Source of the DNA: Hyphomicrobiales bacterium
Lineage (GTDB): Bacteria; Pseudomonadota; Alphaproteobacteria; Rhizobiales; Hyphomicrobiaceae
DNA length: 12,635 nt
Assembly (NCBI GenBank): GCA_017304275.1
Contig: JAFKKW010000440.1
Location: 1-12,635 of the forward strand
Direction: 5' to 3'
Shown here: in pieces, positions 6,267 through 12,635 of the stretch
Layout of the letters: each line of letters begins with the position of its first letter
Numbering within the stretch: position 1 is the stretch's first letter
Translations under genes and position numbers: made by a program
The notes under the pieces: model-generated
Told to the model about the DNA's origin: nothing
Database searches by the model: none
What the model saw: only the letters and a program-made list of their open reading frames with translations

Positions 6267-6925
6267 CCGTCCCGCTGCTCGAGATCCAGGACGTCTCGGC
6301 CTTCTACGGCAACATCCAGGCGCTCAAGGGAGTCTCGCTCGACGTCAACCGCGGCGAGATCGTGACGCTGATCGGCGCCAACGGCGCGGGCAAGTCCACG
6401 CTCATGATGACCGTGTTCGGCAGTCCGCGCGCCCGCGATGGCGAGATCCTGTTCGAGGGCAAGCCGATCACCCAGCTCTCGACGCATGCGATTGCGCGGC
6501 TTCGCATCGCGCAATCGCCCGAGGGGCGACGCATCTTCCAGCGCATGACGGTGCTCGAGAACCTGCAGATGGGCGCGTCCGTAGACGGCAGCGCGCATTT
6601 CGAGGAAGATCTCGCGCGTGTGACGCAACTCTTTCCGCGGCTAAGGGAGCGTCTGACGCAACGCGGCGGCACGCTGTCGGGCGGCGAGCAGCAGATGCTC
6701 GCCATCGCGCGCGCGCTCATGAGCCGGCCGAAGCTGACGCTGGGGGAACTCAACCGCCAGGGCATGACGATCTTCCTCGTCGAGCAGAACGCGTTCCATG
6801 CGTTGAAGCTCGCGCATCGCGCCTACGTGATGGTCAACGGCGTGATCACCATGAGCGGCTCCGGGCGGGAGCTGCTCGCGCGTCCCGAGATCCGTCAGGC
6901 CTATCTCGAAGGCGGGAGGCACTAG
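6263..6925 (+). CDS. livF: Branched-chain amino-acid ABC transporter ATPase LivF with internal deletion of Walker B and D-loop
   Basis: Second ATPase subunit, 220 residues, against about 235-240 for the family. Walker A (GANGAGKS, 38-45), the PEGRR segment (86-90), the signature LSGGEQQ (138-144) and the C-terminal FLVEQNAFHALKLAHRAYVMVNG are all clear. Between them the usual RP[KR]LLLLDEPSLGLAP... region is missing: the sequence runs RPKLTLGELNRQGM (junction at residues 158-161, bases 6734-6745). Alignment by eye to E. coli LivF puts the loss at 20 residues (60 nt), in frame. The lost part contains the Walker B aspartate, the catalytic glutamate and the D-loop. The start overlaps the livG stop as ATGA, with GGGGAG upstream. 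The gene is open throughout, so it may make a stable but catalytically degenerate subunit, or be a young pseudogene, or reflect an assembly error. Confidence 0.92.
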   Translation: MTVPLLEIQDVSAFYGNIQALKGVSLDVNRGEIVTLIGANGAGKSTLMMTVFGSPRARDGEILFEGKPITQLSTHAIARLRIAQSPEGRRIFQRMTVLENLQMGASVDGSAHFEEDLARVTQLFPRLRERLTQRGGTLSGGEQQMLAIARALMSRPKLTLGELNRQGMTIFLVEQNAFHALKLAHRAYVMVNGVITMSGSGRELLARPEIRQAYLEGGRH

Positions 6926-7065
6926 TGTGATGATCGAGACATTCGCCGCATCAAGCGGCACGGCAGCGACCCAGCCGCGAACTCAGGCGAACTTCGGAAT
7001 CGGGACACTAGCGATGTCCGCACTTCAGGTGGAGAGCGCCGTCGCGCCTGCGCACTTGGCCCTGG

Positions 7066-7088
7066 ATGGCCGGGTCAAGCCCGGCCAT
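7066..7088. repeat. Perfect inverted repeat between livF and the small membrane gene
   Basis: ATGGCCGGG (7066-7074) pairs perfectly with CCCGGCCAT (7080-7088) around a 5-nt loop TCAAG. GC-rich hairpins of this form are commonly interspersed between genes in Rhizobiales. Located inside the liv operon, it could be an RNA processing or stabilising structure; no T-run follows, so a strong terminator is unlikely. The remainder of the 200-bp livF-7126 spacer shows no convincing gene. Confidence 0.7.
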
Positions 7089-7125
7089 GGTGTGGTGAAG
7101 GGCAACACGATCATGGAAGACGCCG

Positions 7126-7497
7126 ATGCTTGACTCGCTTCTGACATCGCTCGGCTATGGCGGCGAAGGCGCGCATACGGCGTGGCATTTCGTGCTGCTG
7201 ACGCTGCTGATCGGCGGCGGCGCGGCCTGGCGAACGGGTCAGGCGGTGGCGCAGGGCTGGGGGGCGCTGTGGCCGGTCGTGACCTATACGGCGTTGCTCG
7301 CGGCAGCCGTCCGCTTCCTGCATTACGCCCTTTTCGGAGGGCCGCTGCTGTCGCTCGCGAGCTACCTCGTGGACTTCGCCATCCTGGCCCTGATCGCGCT
7401 GGTCGGATACCGGGCGCGGCGCACGCGCCACATGACCGAGCAGTATCCCTGGATGTTCCAGCGGACCAGCCCGTTCAGCTGGCGCGACCGTTCATAA
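7126..7497 (+). CDS. Small three-helix inner-membrane protein in liv operon (DUF6867-like)
   Basis: A 123-residue protein with three predicted membrane helices (roughly 20-40, 46-68 and 72-93), a basic turn RARRTR after the third, and a C-terminal tail MTEQYPWMFQRTSPFSWRDRS. I recall proteins with this tail lying between livF and the binding-protein gene in Rhizobiales liv operons (annotated DUF6867), but cannot confirm this by search. The ATG at 7126 has GGAAGA 6-7 nt upstream. Same strand as the transporter genes and placed between the ATPase and binding-protein genes, it may be an accessory subunit of the transporter. The function is unknown; that it is a real gene is supported by coding-like composition, ribosome site and membrane topology. 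Confidence 0.82.
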   Translation: MLDSLLTSLGYGGEGAHTAWHFVLLTLLIGGGAAWRTGQAVAQGWGALWPVVTYTALLAAAVRFLHYALFGGPLLSLASYLVDFAILALIALVGYRARRTRHMTEQYPWMFQRTSPFSWRDRS

Positions 7498-7560
7498 GGG
7501 CGCATACGGACATGACTCGGCCGCCGTTTCAGTCCACAAACCGGATCGAATAGTGTTCAC

Positions 7561-7579
7561 ACCCGCGACCGCCGCGGGT
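7561..7579. other. Stem-loop ahead of livK
   Basis: ACCCGCG (7561-7567) pairs with CGCGGGT (7573-7579) around a 5-nt loop, a short distance before the livK ribosome site AGAAGGAA (7587-7594). Intercistronic hairpins before or after binding-protein genes often help to give more binding protein than permease; this role is inferred from position only. Confidence 0.5.
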
Positions 7580-7602
7580 CTGCCTCAGAAGGAAACGACA
7601 TC

Positions 7603-8730
7603 ATGCGCCTTATGAAGCTCGCGGCAGCTCTCTCCGCCACTCTTGTCGCCGCGCTGGCGCTCGCATCGTGCGGCGGCGAACAGAAGCTCAAGATCGGCGT
7701 CGCGGGCCCGCTCACCGGCAAGGATGCGGTGTTCGGCGCCCAGCTCAAGCAAGGCGTGCAACTGGCGGTGGACGATCTCAACGCCGCGGGCGGTCTCAAC
7801 GGGCAGCAGCTCGAGCTGGTCGTCGGCGACGACGCGGGCGATCCCAAACAGGGCCGCTCGGTCGCCAACACGTTCGTCGGCGAGGGCGTGAAGTTCGTCG
7901 TCGGGCACTTCAACTCGGGCGTCACGGAGCCCGCATCCGACGTCTATGCCGAGAACGGCATCCTGATGGTTACGCCGGGATCGACCAATCCCAAAATCAC
8001 CGAGCGCGGCCTCAGCAACGTGTTCCGCGTCTGCGGACGCGACGACCAGCAGGGCAAGGTCGCGGGCGAGTACATCGCGGCGCACTTCAAGGACAAGAAG
8101 ATCGCCATTGCGCACGACAAGACGACCTACGGCAAGGGCCTCGCCGACGAAACGAAGAAGGTCATGAACGGCCTCGGCGTGCAGGAGGTGCTGTATGAGG
8201 GCATCAACTCGGGCGAGCGCGATTTCAGCGCGCTGGTGTCGAAGATCAAGGATTCGGGCGCGGACATCGTCTACTGGGGCGGCGTGCACACGGAAGGCGG
8301 CAGCATCCTGCGCCAGATGCGGGCGGCCGGCGTCAATGCCATCATGATGGGCGGCGACGGAATCGCCACCGACGAGTTCGCAGCGCTCGGCGGTCCGGGG
8401 ACCGAGGGCACGCTGATGACGTTCGGGCCCGATCCGCAGAAACGCCCCGAAGCGCAGGCGGTGATCGAGAAGTTCAAGGCGCGCAACTTCAAGCCCGAGG
8501 CCTACACGCTCTACTCCTACGCGGCGGTGCAGGTTATCGCGGAGGCCGCAAAAGCCGCCAACACCGTCGATCCGGCGAAGGTTGCCGAAGAGTTGCACAA
8601 GGGGAACACGTACAAGACCGTGATCGGCGATCTGGCATTCGACCCGAAGGGCGACGTGACCCGCATCGATTACGTCATGTACACGTGGCAGAAGCAGCCG
8701 GACGGAACCATCACCTACGTGCAGAACTGA
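7603..8730 (+). CDS. livK: Branched-chain amino-acid ABC transporter substrate-binding protein
   Basis: Type I periplasmic binding protein of 375 residues (Peripla_BP_6 family). The signal peptide ends in a lipobox-like LASC (20-23), so the mature protein is probably lipid-anchored through Cys23; a signal-peptidase I cut nearby cannot be excluded. The mature start KLKIGVAGPLTGKDAVFGAQ and the segments VVGHFNSGVTEPASDVYAENGILMVTPGSTNP, VFRVCGRDDQQG and IAIAHDKTTYGKG are typical of LivJ/LivK. The C-terminal AYTLYSYAAVQVIAEA and IGDLAFDPKGDV are also conserved. AGAAGGAA lies 8 nt before the ATG. It delivers substrate to LivHM. Leu/Ile/Val binding is the family default; amides, urea-like compounds and aromatic acids are also carried by members. 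Confidence 0.93.
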   Translation: MRLMKLAAALSATLVAALALASCGGEQKLKIGVAGPLTGKDAVFGAQLKQGVQLAVDDLNAAGGLNGQQLELVVGDDAGDPKQGRSVANTFVGEGVKFVVGHFNSGVTEPASDVYAENGILMVTPGSTNPKITERGLSNVFRVCGRDDQQGKVAGEYIAAHFKDKKIAIAHDKTTYGKGLADETKKVMNGLGVQEVLYEGINSGERDFSALVSKIKDSGADIVYWGGVHTEGGSILRQMRAAGVNAIMMGGDGIATDEFAALGGPGTEGTLMTFGPDPQKRPEAQAVIEKFKARNFKPEAYTLYSYAAVQVIAEAAKAANTVDPAKVAEELHKGNTYKTVIGDLAFDPKGDVTRIDYVMYTWQKQPDGTITYVQN

Positions 8731-8783
8731 GCCACGCACGCGCGGCAGCGCGAGGCACAAGCCATGACGAGACGGCGGTGGTT

Positions 8784-8806
8784 CCCTCCCCCCTTGTTCG
8801 GGAGGG
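8784..8806. repeat. CCCTCCC/GGGAGGG inverted repeat between the two binding-protein genes
   Basis: CCCTCCC (8784-8790) pairs with GGGAGGG (8800-8806) across a 9-nt loop, followed by GTTGGAGAGGGGG-like sequence. The combined pattern resembles a family of C/G-tract intergenic repeats common in alphaproteobacteria. It lies in the 164-bp gap between livK and the second binding-protein gene and could reduce read-through; no T-run follows. Confidence 0.6.
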
Positions 8807-8894
8807 TTGGAGAGGGGGCACTTCGCAGCAGCGCGCGTCGGGAGTCCGCGCCCTCCGCGCCCCTCCCCACGTCCATGCGACGCACGGCCCCGAC

Positions 8895-9983
8895 ATGACG
8901 CGAAAGGGGACGACGGCGCTGCTTCCGCTGCTCGTGCTCGCCATCGTGGCCGCGTGCGCGCCGGCGTATGCCGAGATCCGAGTCGGGCTCGCGGCGCCGC
9001 TCACGGGACGGTTGGCGGGTGTTGGGCTCGCCATGCAGCGGGCGCTCGAAGCCGTGATCGCCGAGACGAACGCCGGAGGAGGCGTGCTGGGAGAGCCGGT
9101 CGCTCTCGTGGTCGCGGACGACGGGTGCGCCCCGGCCACGGCCGAGGGCGCGGCGGCCACGCTCATTGCGCAACACGCCATTGTCGTCATCGGTCATCCC
9201 TGCTCCAGCGCCGCGACGGCGGCGGCGCGGGTCTATGGGACTGCGGGCGTGCTGCTCATCTCGGTCGGTGCGCGCCATCCCGACGTCACCCGCGGCAACG
9301 CGACGTTGCCGGTGCCCGCGCTACGTCTTGCGGGCCGGGACGACCGGCAGGGCGATGCGGCGGCGCAGTGGCTCCTGGCGCACGCCCCGAACCAACGCGT
9401 CGCCATCGTCCACGACCGGACGGCGTATGCCCGGGCCATTGCCGACGGCGCGGTCGCGGCGCTCGGCGCGGCGGGCGTGATCCCGGCCGCGATCGTGCCC
9501 ATCGTCGCGGGCAAGCACGACTACGGCGATGCGGTGCGGGCGCTCAAGGATAAGGACGCCGAGGCGGTGCTGTTCGCGGGCTATCCGGCCGAAGCCTCGC
9601 TGATCGTGCACGGGATCGAGAGGCTGGGGCTTCCGGCTCGCGTTCTCGGCTCGGATGCGTTGGCAACGTCGGGCTTTGCCGACTTCGCAGCCCAGGCCGA
9701 GACTCCGGTCTCGGTGTTGCTGCCGGCCGGGCTCGTTCCCGGCGTTTCGGATGCAGACGATGCCAGCTCGGGCGAAGCGCGGGGCGCCTTCGAGGCCTGG
9801 CTCGACGCAGCCCGCAGGGCCGGCTCGACGGATGCCGTCACTCTATCGGCCAACCTGCGCGCATCGGCGGTCGAGACGCGTGCGCTCGGCGAGATCCGCT
9901 TCGATGCAAACGGCGATCTCGACACGCGCGCGTTTGCTGCTGCATCGGCACGCGCCGGTCGATGGGTGATCGAAGAAAAATAA
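8895..9983 (+). CDS. Second, diverged LivK-like substrate-binding protein
   Basis: A 363-residue type I periplasmic binding protein, paralogous to the upstream livK (EIRVGLAAPLTGRLAGVG, VVIGHPCSSAATAAARVYGTAGVLLISVGARHPDVT, RLAGRDDRQGDAAAQW, RVAIVHDRTAYARAIADGA). The signal peptide offers both a lipobox-like VAAC (18-21) and a signal-peptidase I site AYA/E (24-27). The C-terminal lobe is shortened: the Tyr-rich helix region seen in livK (YTLYSYAAVQ) has no clear equivalent, while the ending GEIRFDANGDLD is kept. The binding-cleft loop (PCSSAAT against FNSGVTE) also differs, so the ligand is probably different. ATG 8895 gives the full signal peptide but lacks a clear ribosome site; the frame is open upstream through a repeat. 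Same strand as the liv genes; it may share the LivHMGF channel or work with another system. Confidence 0.85.
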   Translation: MTRKGTTALLPLLVLAIVAACAPAYAEIRVGLAAPLTGRLAGVGLAMQRALEAVIAETNAGGGVLGEPVALVVADDGCAPATAEGAAATLIAQHAIVVIGHPCSSAATAAARVYGTAGVLLISVGARHPDVTRGNATLPVPALRLAGRDDRQGDAAAQWLLAHAPNQRVAIVHDRTAYARAIADGAVAALGAAGVIPAAIVPIVAGKHDYGDAVRALKDKDAEAVLFAGYPAEASLIVHGIERLGLPARVLGSDALATSGFADFAAQAETPVSVLLPAGLVPGVSDADDASSGEARGAFEAWLDAARRAGSTDAVTLSANLRASAVETRALGEIRFDANGDLDTRAFAAASARAGRWVIEEK

Positions 9984-10033
9984 GGCGGCCGGCTCGCCTT
10001 GGACCTGCGACCCCCGCGGGCAGCCACCGTCTG

Positions 10034-10055
10034 GTCTGCGGCTGCCGCTGCGGAC
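10034..10055. other. Stem-loop between convergent genes (possible terminator)
   Basis: The 22 bases starting GTCTGCGGC and ending GCTGCGGAC can fold as a 9-pair stem with two G-U pairs and a 4-nt loop in plus-strand RNA. It lies between the end of the second binding-protein gene (plus) and the end of the small minus-strand gene, where termination is expected. No T-run follows, so this is a weak call. Confidence 0.3.
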
Positions 10056-10083
10056 AGCGGAAACGCGCGGGCCGCGTAAGGCG

Positions 10084-10281
10084 TCAGCGCCCCTGCGATT
10101 CGATCCGGCACTCGGCTGCGAGGCGACGCTCCATCAGCGACAGCGCCTCCGGAACCTGTTGGCCGCGCTTACGGTACCCGCGGATCTTTTCTTGTACGAT
10201 CGCAAAGGACCGACGCGGATCGTCGATCTCTTCCAGCCTCAGATTGAGCTCTACAATCTCGGCTTGCATCTGTTCAGTCAT
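10084..10281 (-). CDS. Small hypothetical helical protein
   Basis: A 65-residue acidic/basic protein, probably almost entirely helical, beginning MTEQMQAEIVELNLRLEEIDD. Leucines and isoleucines spaced as in a short coiled coil occur in the first 20 residues, then PRRSFAIVQEKIRGYRKRGQQVPEALSLMERRLAAE. It has no signal or membrane segment. AGGGG lies about 7 nt before the ATG on the minus strand, which supports translation. It is convergent to the liv operon and stands alone. I recall similar short conserved hypothetical proteins from Bradyrhizobium-type genomes, but cannot name a family or function. Confidence 0.6.
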   Translation of the reverse strand: MTEQMQAEIVELNLRLEEIDDPRRSFAIVQEKIRGYRKRGQQVPEALSLMERRLAAECRIESQGR

Positions 10282-10864
10282 AACGTACCCCTAGTTCTGC
10301 GCGTCATTGCCGGGGCTCGGCCGTGCTTGTCGCGAAGTTCGGGTAGCGCGCCTCCGATGAACGGGGGCTGAAACCTCAATGCGATTCCCGAATCCTCACT
10401 CCGGCACAATCAGCACGTTCGAGAATACGCAAAACCCGACGACTTTGCCCTGGTAATTTCGCCACAGTGAATTCATGGCTTCTACTTATGCCCTCAACGT
10501 GGGCGGGCAAGGAAACACCGGATTATGGCCCGATCTGGGCCTTTAGCTTTCACGAATTGTTGCGGTGCATAGCTGTGTCTTTTGCGACGCAACCCTGTGT
10601 AACTTTCTGGCGTGTTTCTATTTTTTGAGATTTTCGGCGTGAAATGAATTGTGAAATCTCGCATTGCGAAGCAGCGCTTTTCAGGGCTCTCACCTGCGAG
10701 AAATCGGGCTATTCCGCCGAACCGACGCGCTTCAGGCATGACATAATGTCACGCCAGCCATCCACAGGGTGCGTAGCGCTTGCATCGCCCTCCCCACCCG
10801 CGGAATTGAAGCCCCCGGCGCGGTCTGCTAGTGCCCTCTCTCGCTCCGAGCATCGAGACGCAAG
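10282..10864. other. Gene-poor, locally AT-rich spacer upstream of purB
   Basis: This 583-bp region has no convincing gene; short open frames (for example 10494-10739 minus and 10644-10868 plus) lack ribosome sites and coding-like composition. About 10540-10680 is clearly richer in A and T than the rest of the window. It contains several small perfect palindromes: GGCCC..GGGCC (10527-10541, followed by TTT), TTGCGACGCAA (10582-10592), TCGCATTGCGA (10659-10669) and TGACATAATGTCA (10739-10751). It must carry the promoters of purB and of the minus-strand small gene. A small RNA is possible but not shown. Confidence 0.6.
10739..10751. promoter_or_regulatory. Perfect 13-bp palindrome TGACATAATGTCA, candidate operator
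   Basis: TGACAT and ATGTCA flank one central base, a perfect dyad typical in size of a dimeric regulator site. It lies 113 bp before the purB start, at the right edge of the AT-rich segment. It does not match the E. coli PurR box (ACGCAAACG.TTTGCGT). Which protein might bind it is not known, and a chance palindrome of this length remains possible. Confidence 0.35.
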
Positions 10865-12172
10865 ATGATTCCCCGTTATTCACGACCCGAGATGGTGTCC
10901 ATCTGGACGCCCGAGACGCGCTTCCGGATCTGGTTCGAGATCGAGGCGCATGCCGCCGCCGCCATGGCCGAGATCGGCATCATCCCGAAAGAGGCCGCGC
11001 AGGTCATCTGGGACAAGGGCTCGAAAGCCCAGTTCGACACGGCGCGCATCGACGAGATCGAGGCGGTGACAAAGCATGACGTCATCGCGTTCCTCACCCA
11101 CCTTGCCGAGCACGTGGGGCCTGAAGCGCGCTTCGTGCACCAGGGCATGACGTCGTCGGACGTGCTCGATACGTGCCTCAACGTGCAACTCGTGCGCGCG
11201 GCGGATCTGCTGATCGCGGATGTCGACCGGCTGCTGGCCGCGCTCAAGACGCGCGCCTTCGAGCACAAGACCACCGTCACCATCGGGCGCAGTCACGGCA
11301 TTCACGCCGAGCCGACGACGTTCGGCGTCAAGCTCGCGCAGGCCTACGCCGAGTTCCAGCGCGCCCGGGAGCGGCTGGTGGCGGCGCGCCGCGAGGTTGC
11401 GACCTGCGCCATCTCCGGGGCGGTCGGCACGTTCGCCAACATCGATCCTTATGTGGAGACGTATGTGGCGCAGAAGCTGGGTCTCGTGCCGGAGCCGGTC
11501 TCCACGCAGGTGATCCCGCGTGACCGGCATGCCATGTATTTCGCGACGCTCGGCATCGTGGCCTCGTCCATCGAGCGGCTCGCGACCGAGATCCGCCACC
11601 TGCAGCGCACGGAAGTGCTCGAAGCGGAGGAGTTTTTCTCGGCGGGGCAGAAGGGCTCGTCGGCGATGCCGCACAAGCGCAATCCCGTGCTGTCGGAAAA
11701 CCTCACCGGTCTCGCCCGCATGGTGCGCTCCTACGCGCTCCCTGCCATGGAGAACGTGGCCCTCTGGCACGAGCGCGACATCTCGCATTCGTCGGTCGAG
11801 CGCATGATCGGTCCGGACGCCACGGTCACGCTCGATTTTGCGCTCAATCGCCTGGCCGGCGTCATCGAGAAGCTGGTCGTCTACCCCGAAAACATGAAGC
11901 GCAACCTCGACAAGCTCGGCGGGCTGCATAACTCCCAGCGCGTGCTGCTGGCGCTGACGCAGGCGGGCGCCTCGCGCGAGGAAGCGTATGCCATGGTCCA
12001 GCGCAACGCCATGAAGACCTGGGAGCGGGGCGCCGACTTCCTGGCCGAGCTCAAGGCCGACAAGGACGTGACCGCGAAGGTACCGGCAGCCGCGCTGGAG
12101 GCGATGTTCGACCTCGGCTATCACGTGAAGCATGTGGATGCGATCTTCGAACGGGTCTTCGGCACGGCGTAG
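10865..12172 (+). CDS. purB: Adenylosuccinate lyase
   Basis: Enzyme of purine synthesis that removes fumarate from SAICAR (to AICAR) and from adenylosuccinate (to AMP); cytoplasmic, homotetrameric in the family. The 435 residues match normal length. Visible landmarks are TSSDVLDT at 96-103, the conserved histidine in GRSHGIHAEP (His144), and the superfamily signature loop GSSAMPHKRNP at 264-274 with the catalytic serine. The N-terminal MIPRYSRPEMVSIWTPETRF is typical of the short bacterial PurB form, supporting the ATG at 10865, although no strong ribosome site is seen. It stands alone rather than with other pur genes here; the next gene starts 6 nt after its stop and may be co-transcribed. 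Confidence 0.96.
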   Translation: MIPRYSRPEMVSIWTPETRFRIWFEIEAHAAAAMAEIGIIPKEAAQVIWDKGSKAQFDTARIDEIEAVTKHDVIAFLTHLAEHVGPEARFVHQGMTSSDVLDTCLNVQLVRAADLLIADVDRLLAALKTRAFEHKTTVTIGRSHGIHAEPTTFGVKLAQAYAEFQRARERLVAARREVATCAISGAVGTFANIDPYVETYVAQKLGLVPEPVSTQVIPRDRHAMYFATLGIVASSIERLATEIRHLQRTEVLEAEEFFSAGQKGSSAMPHKRNPVLSENLTGLARMVRSYALPAMENVALWHERDISHSSVERMIGPDATVTLDFALNRLAGVIEKLVVYPENMKRNLDKLGGLHNSQRVLLALTQAGASREEAYAMVQRNAMKTWERGADFLAELKADKDVTAKVPAAALEAMFDLGYHVKHVDAIFERVFGTA

Positions 12173-12178
12173 CGAACG

Positions 12179-12635
12179 ATGAGATCGCCGCTCAGCCGCA
12201 TCGTGGGGTACGCGTGCGCCGCCGTCGGGGCCGCGTTCTTCTCCACCAAGGCGATCTTCATCAAGCTCGCGTTCCAGGATCAGCTCGACGCGGCGCTGTT
12301 CCTCGCCTACCGCATGATCTTCGCGACGCCGGTGTTCGTCGCCATCGGCGTCTGGGCCTATGCTAAGCGCCGCGCGAACGGCCAGCCGCCGCCCTCTCTC
12401 GCGGATGTCGCATGGGCGGCGTTCATCGGCCTCATCGGGTACTACGTCGCCTCGGCGTTCGACTTCGCCGGCCTGCAGTACATCAGCGCCTCGCTCGAGC
12501 GGCTGGTGCTGTTCACGTATCCGCTGTTCGTCATGTTCATCGGAGCGGCGCTTTACGGCGAGGCGGTCAGCGGCTTCGGCATCGCGGCGGCGGTCGTTAC
12601 CTATGTGGGGCTTGCCATCGTGTTCGCGGTCGACC
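12179..12635 (+). CDS. DMT-superfamily (EamA) membrane transporter, partial
   Basis: The first 152 residues of a multi-helix inner-membrane protein that continues past the right edge. The start MRSPLSRIVGYACAAVGAAFFSTKAIFIKLAF, the RMIFATPVF segment, and GYYVASAFDFAGLQYISASLERLVLFTYPLFV are typical of EamA/RhaT-type drug and metabolite exporters; four or five membrane helices are visible. The ATG at 12179 is 6 nt after the purB stop, suggesting co-transcription. Substrate cannot be predicted. Function is a family-level assignment only. Confidence 0.85.
   Translation, partial: MRSPLSRIVGYACAAVGAAFFSTKAIFIKLAFQDQLDAALFLAYRMIFATPVFVAIGVWAYAKRRANGQPPPSLADVAWAAFIGLIGYYVASAFDFAGLQYISASLERLVLFTYPLFVMFIGAALYGEAVSGFGIAAAVVTYVGLAIVFAVD

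Noticed and set aside
6927..7133. Short plus-strand frame after livF (68 codons)
   Set aside because: It spans the inverted repeat at 7066-7088, has no good ribosome site and no protein-like features; the better start in this area is 7126 in another frame.
7585..8760. Minus-strand frame opposite livK (391 codons)
   Set aside because: Antisense to a full-length binding-protein gene with a signal peptide, ribosome site and conserved motifs; no recognisable protein in the antisense frame.
10494..10739. Minus-strand frame in the purB upstream spacer (81 codons)
   Set aside because: No ribosome site, unusual amino-acid mix for this genome, and it covers the AT-rich non-coding-looking segment.

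Overview
The window is a GC-rich (clearly above 60%) piece of bacterial chromosome, densely coded and without plasmid, phage or insertion-sequence genes. The periplasmic sulfur-oxidation genes with Tat-type signals, the long form of LivG, a small membrane protein inside a branched-chain amino-acid (liv) operon, and short palindromic repeats of the CGTCA..TCCA type all fit an alphaproteobacterium of the Hyphomicrobiales/Rhizobiales kind. The genus cannot be fixed from the sequence alone.

Left part (1-2705): a small sulfur-oxidation locus. Reading leftwards are soxS (thioredoxin-like) and fccB, the flavoprotein subunit of flavocytochrome c sulfide dehydrogenase, which runs off the left edge. 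Reading rightwards from a 77-bp divergent spacer are soxY and soxZ, the two halves of the sulfur-carrier complex, followed by a small protein with two CDGSH iron-sulfur motifs. SoxXA, SoxB and SoxCD are not in the window. A 378-bp spacer with an inverted pair of REP-like palindromes separates this locus from the next.

Middle part (3084-9983): a complete high-affinity branched-chain amino-acid (or related compound) ABC transporter operon: livH and livM (permeases), livG and livF (ATPases), a three-helix small membrane protein, livK (substrate-binding lipoprotein) and a second, diverged substrate-binding protein. Stem-loops sit between the later genes and may set different expression levels. 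The most striking point is in livF: the reading frame is intact, but about 20 residues carrying the Walker B Asp-Glu and the D-loop are missing, while Walker A, the LSGGEQQ signature and the C-terminus are normal. One of the two ATP sites of this transporter should be catalytically crippled, unless the deletion is an assembly error.

Right part (10084-12635): a short coiled-coil-like hypothetical gene on the minus strand, a 583-bp gene-poor and locally AT-rich spacer with several perfect small palindromes, purB (adenylosuccinate lyase), and the start of a DMT/EamA-family membrane transporter that runs off the right edge. No RNA genes or CRISPR arrays were seen, and I found no wholly new system; the unusual points are the LivF deletion, the variant SoxY tail and the CDGSH protein beside soxYZ.
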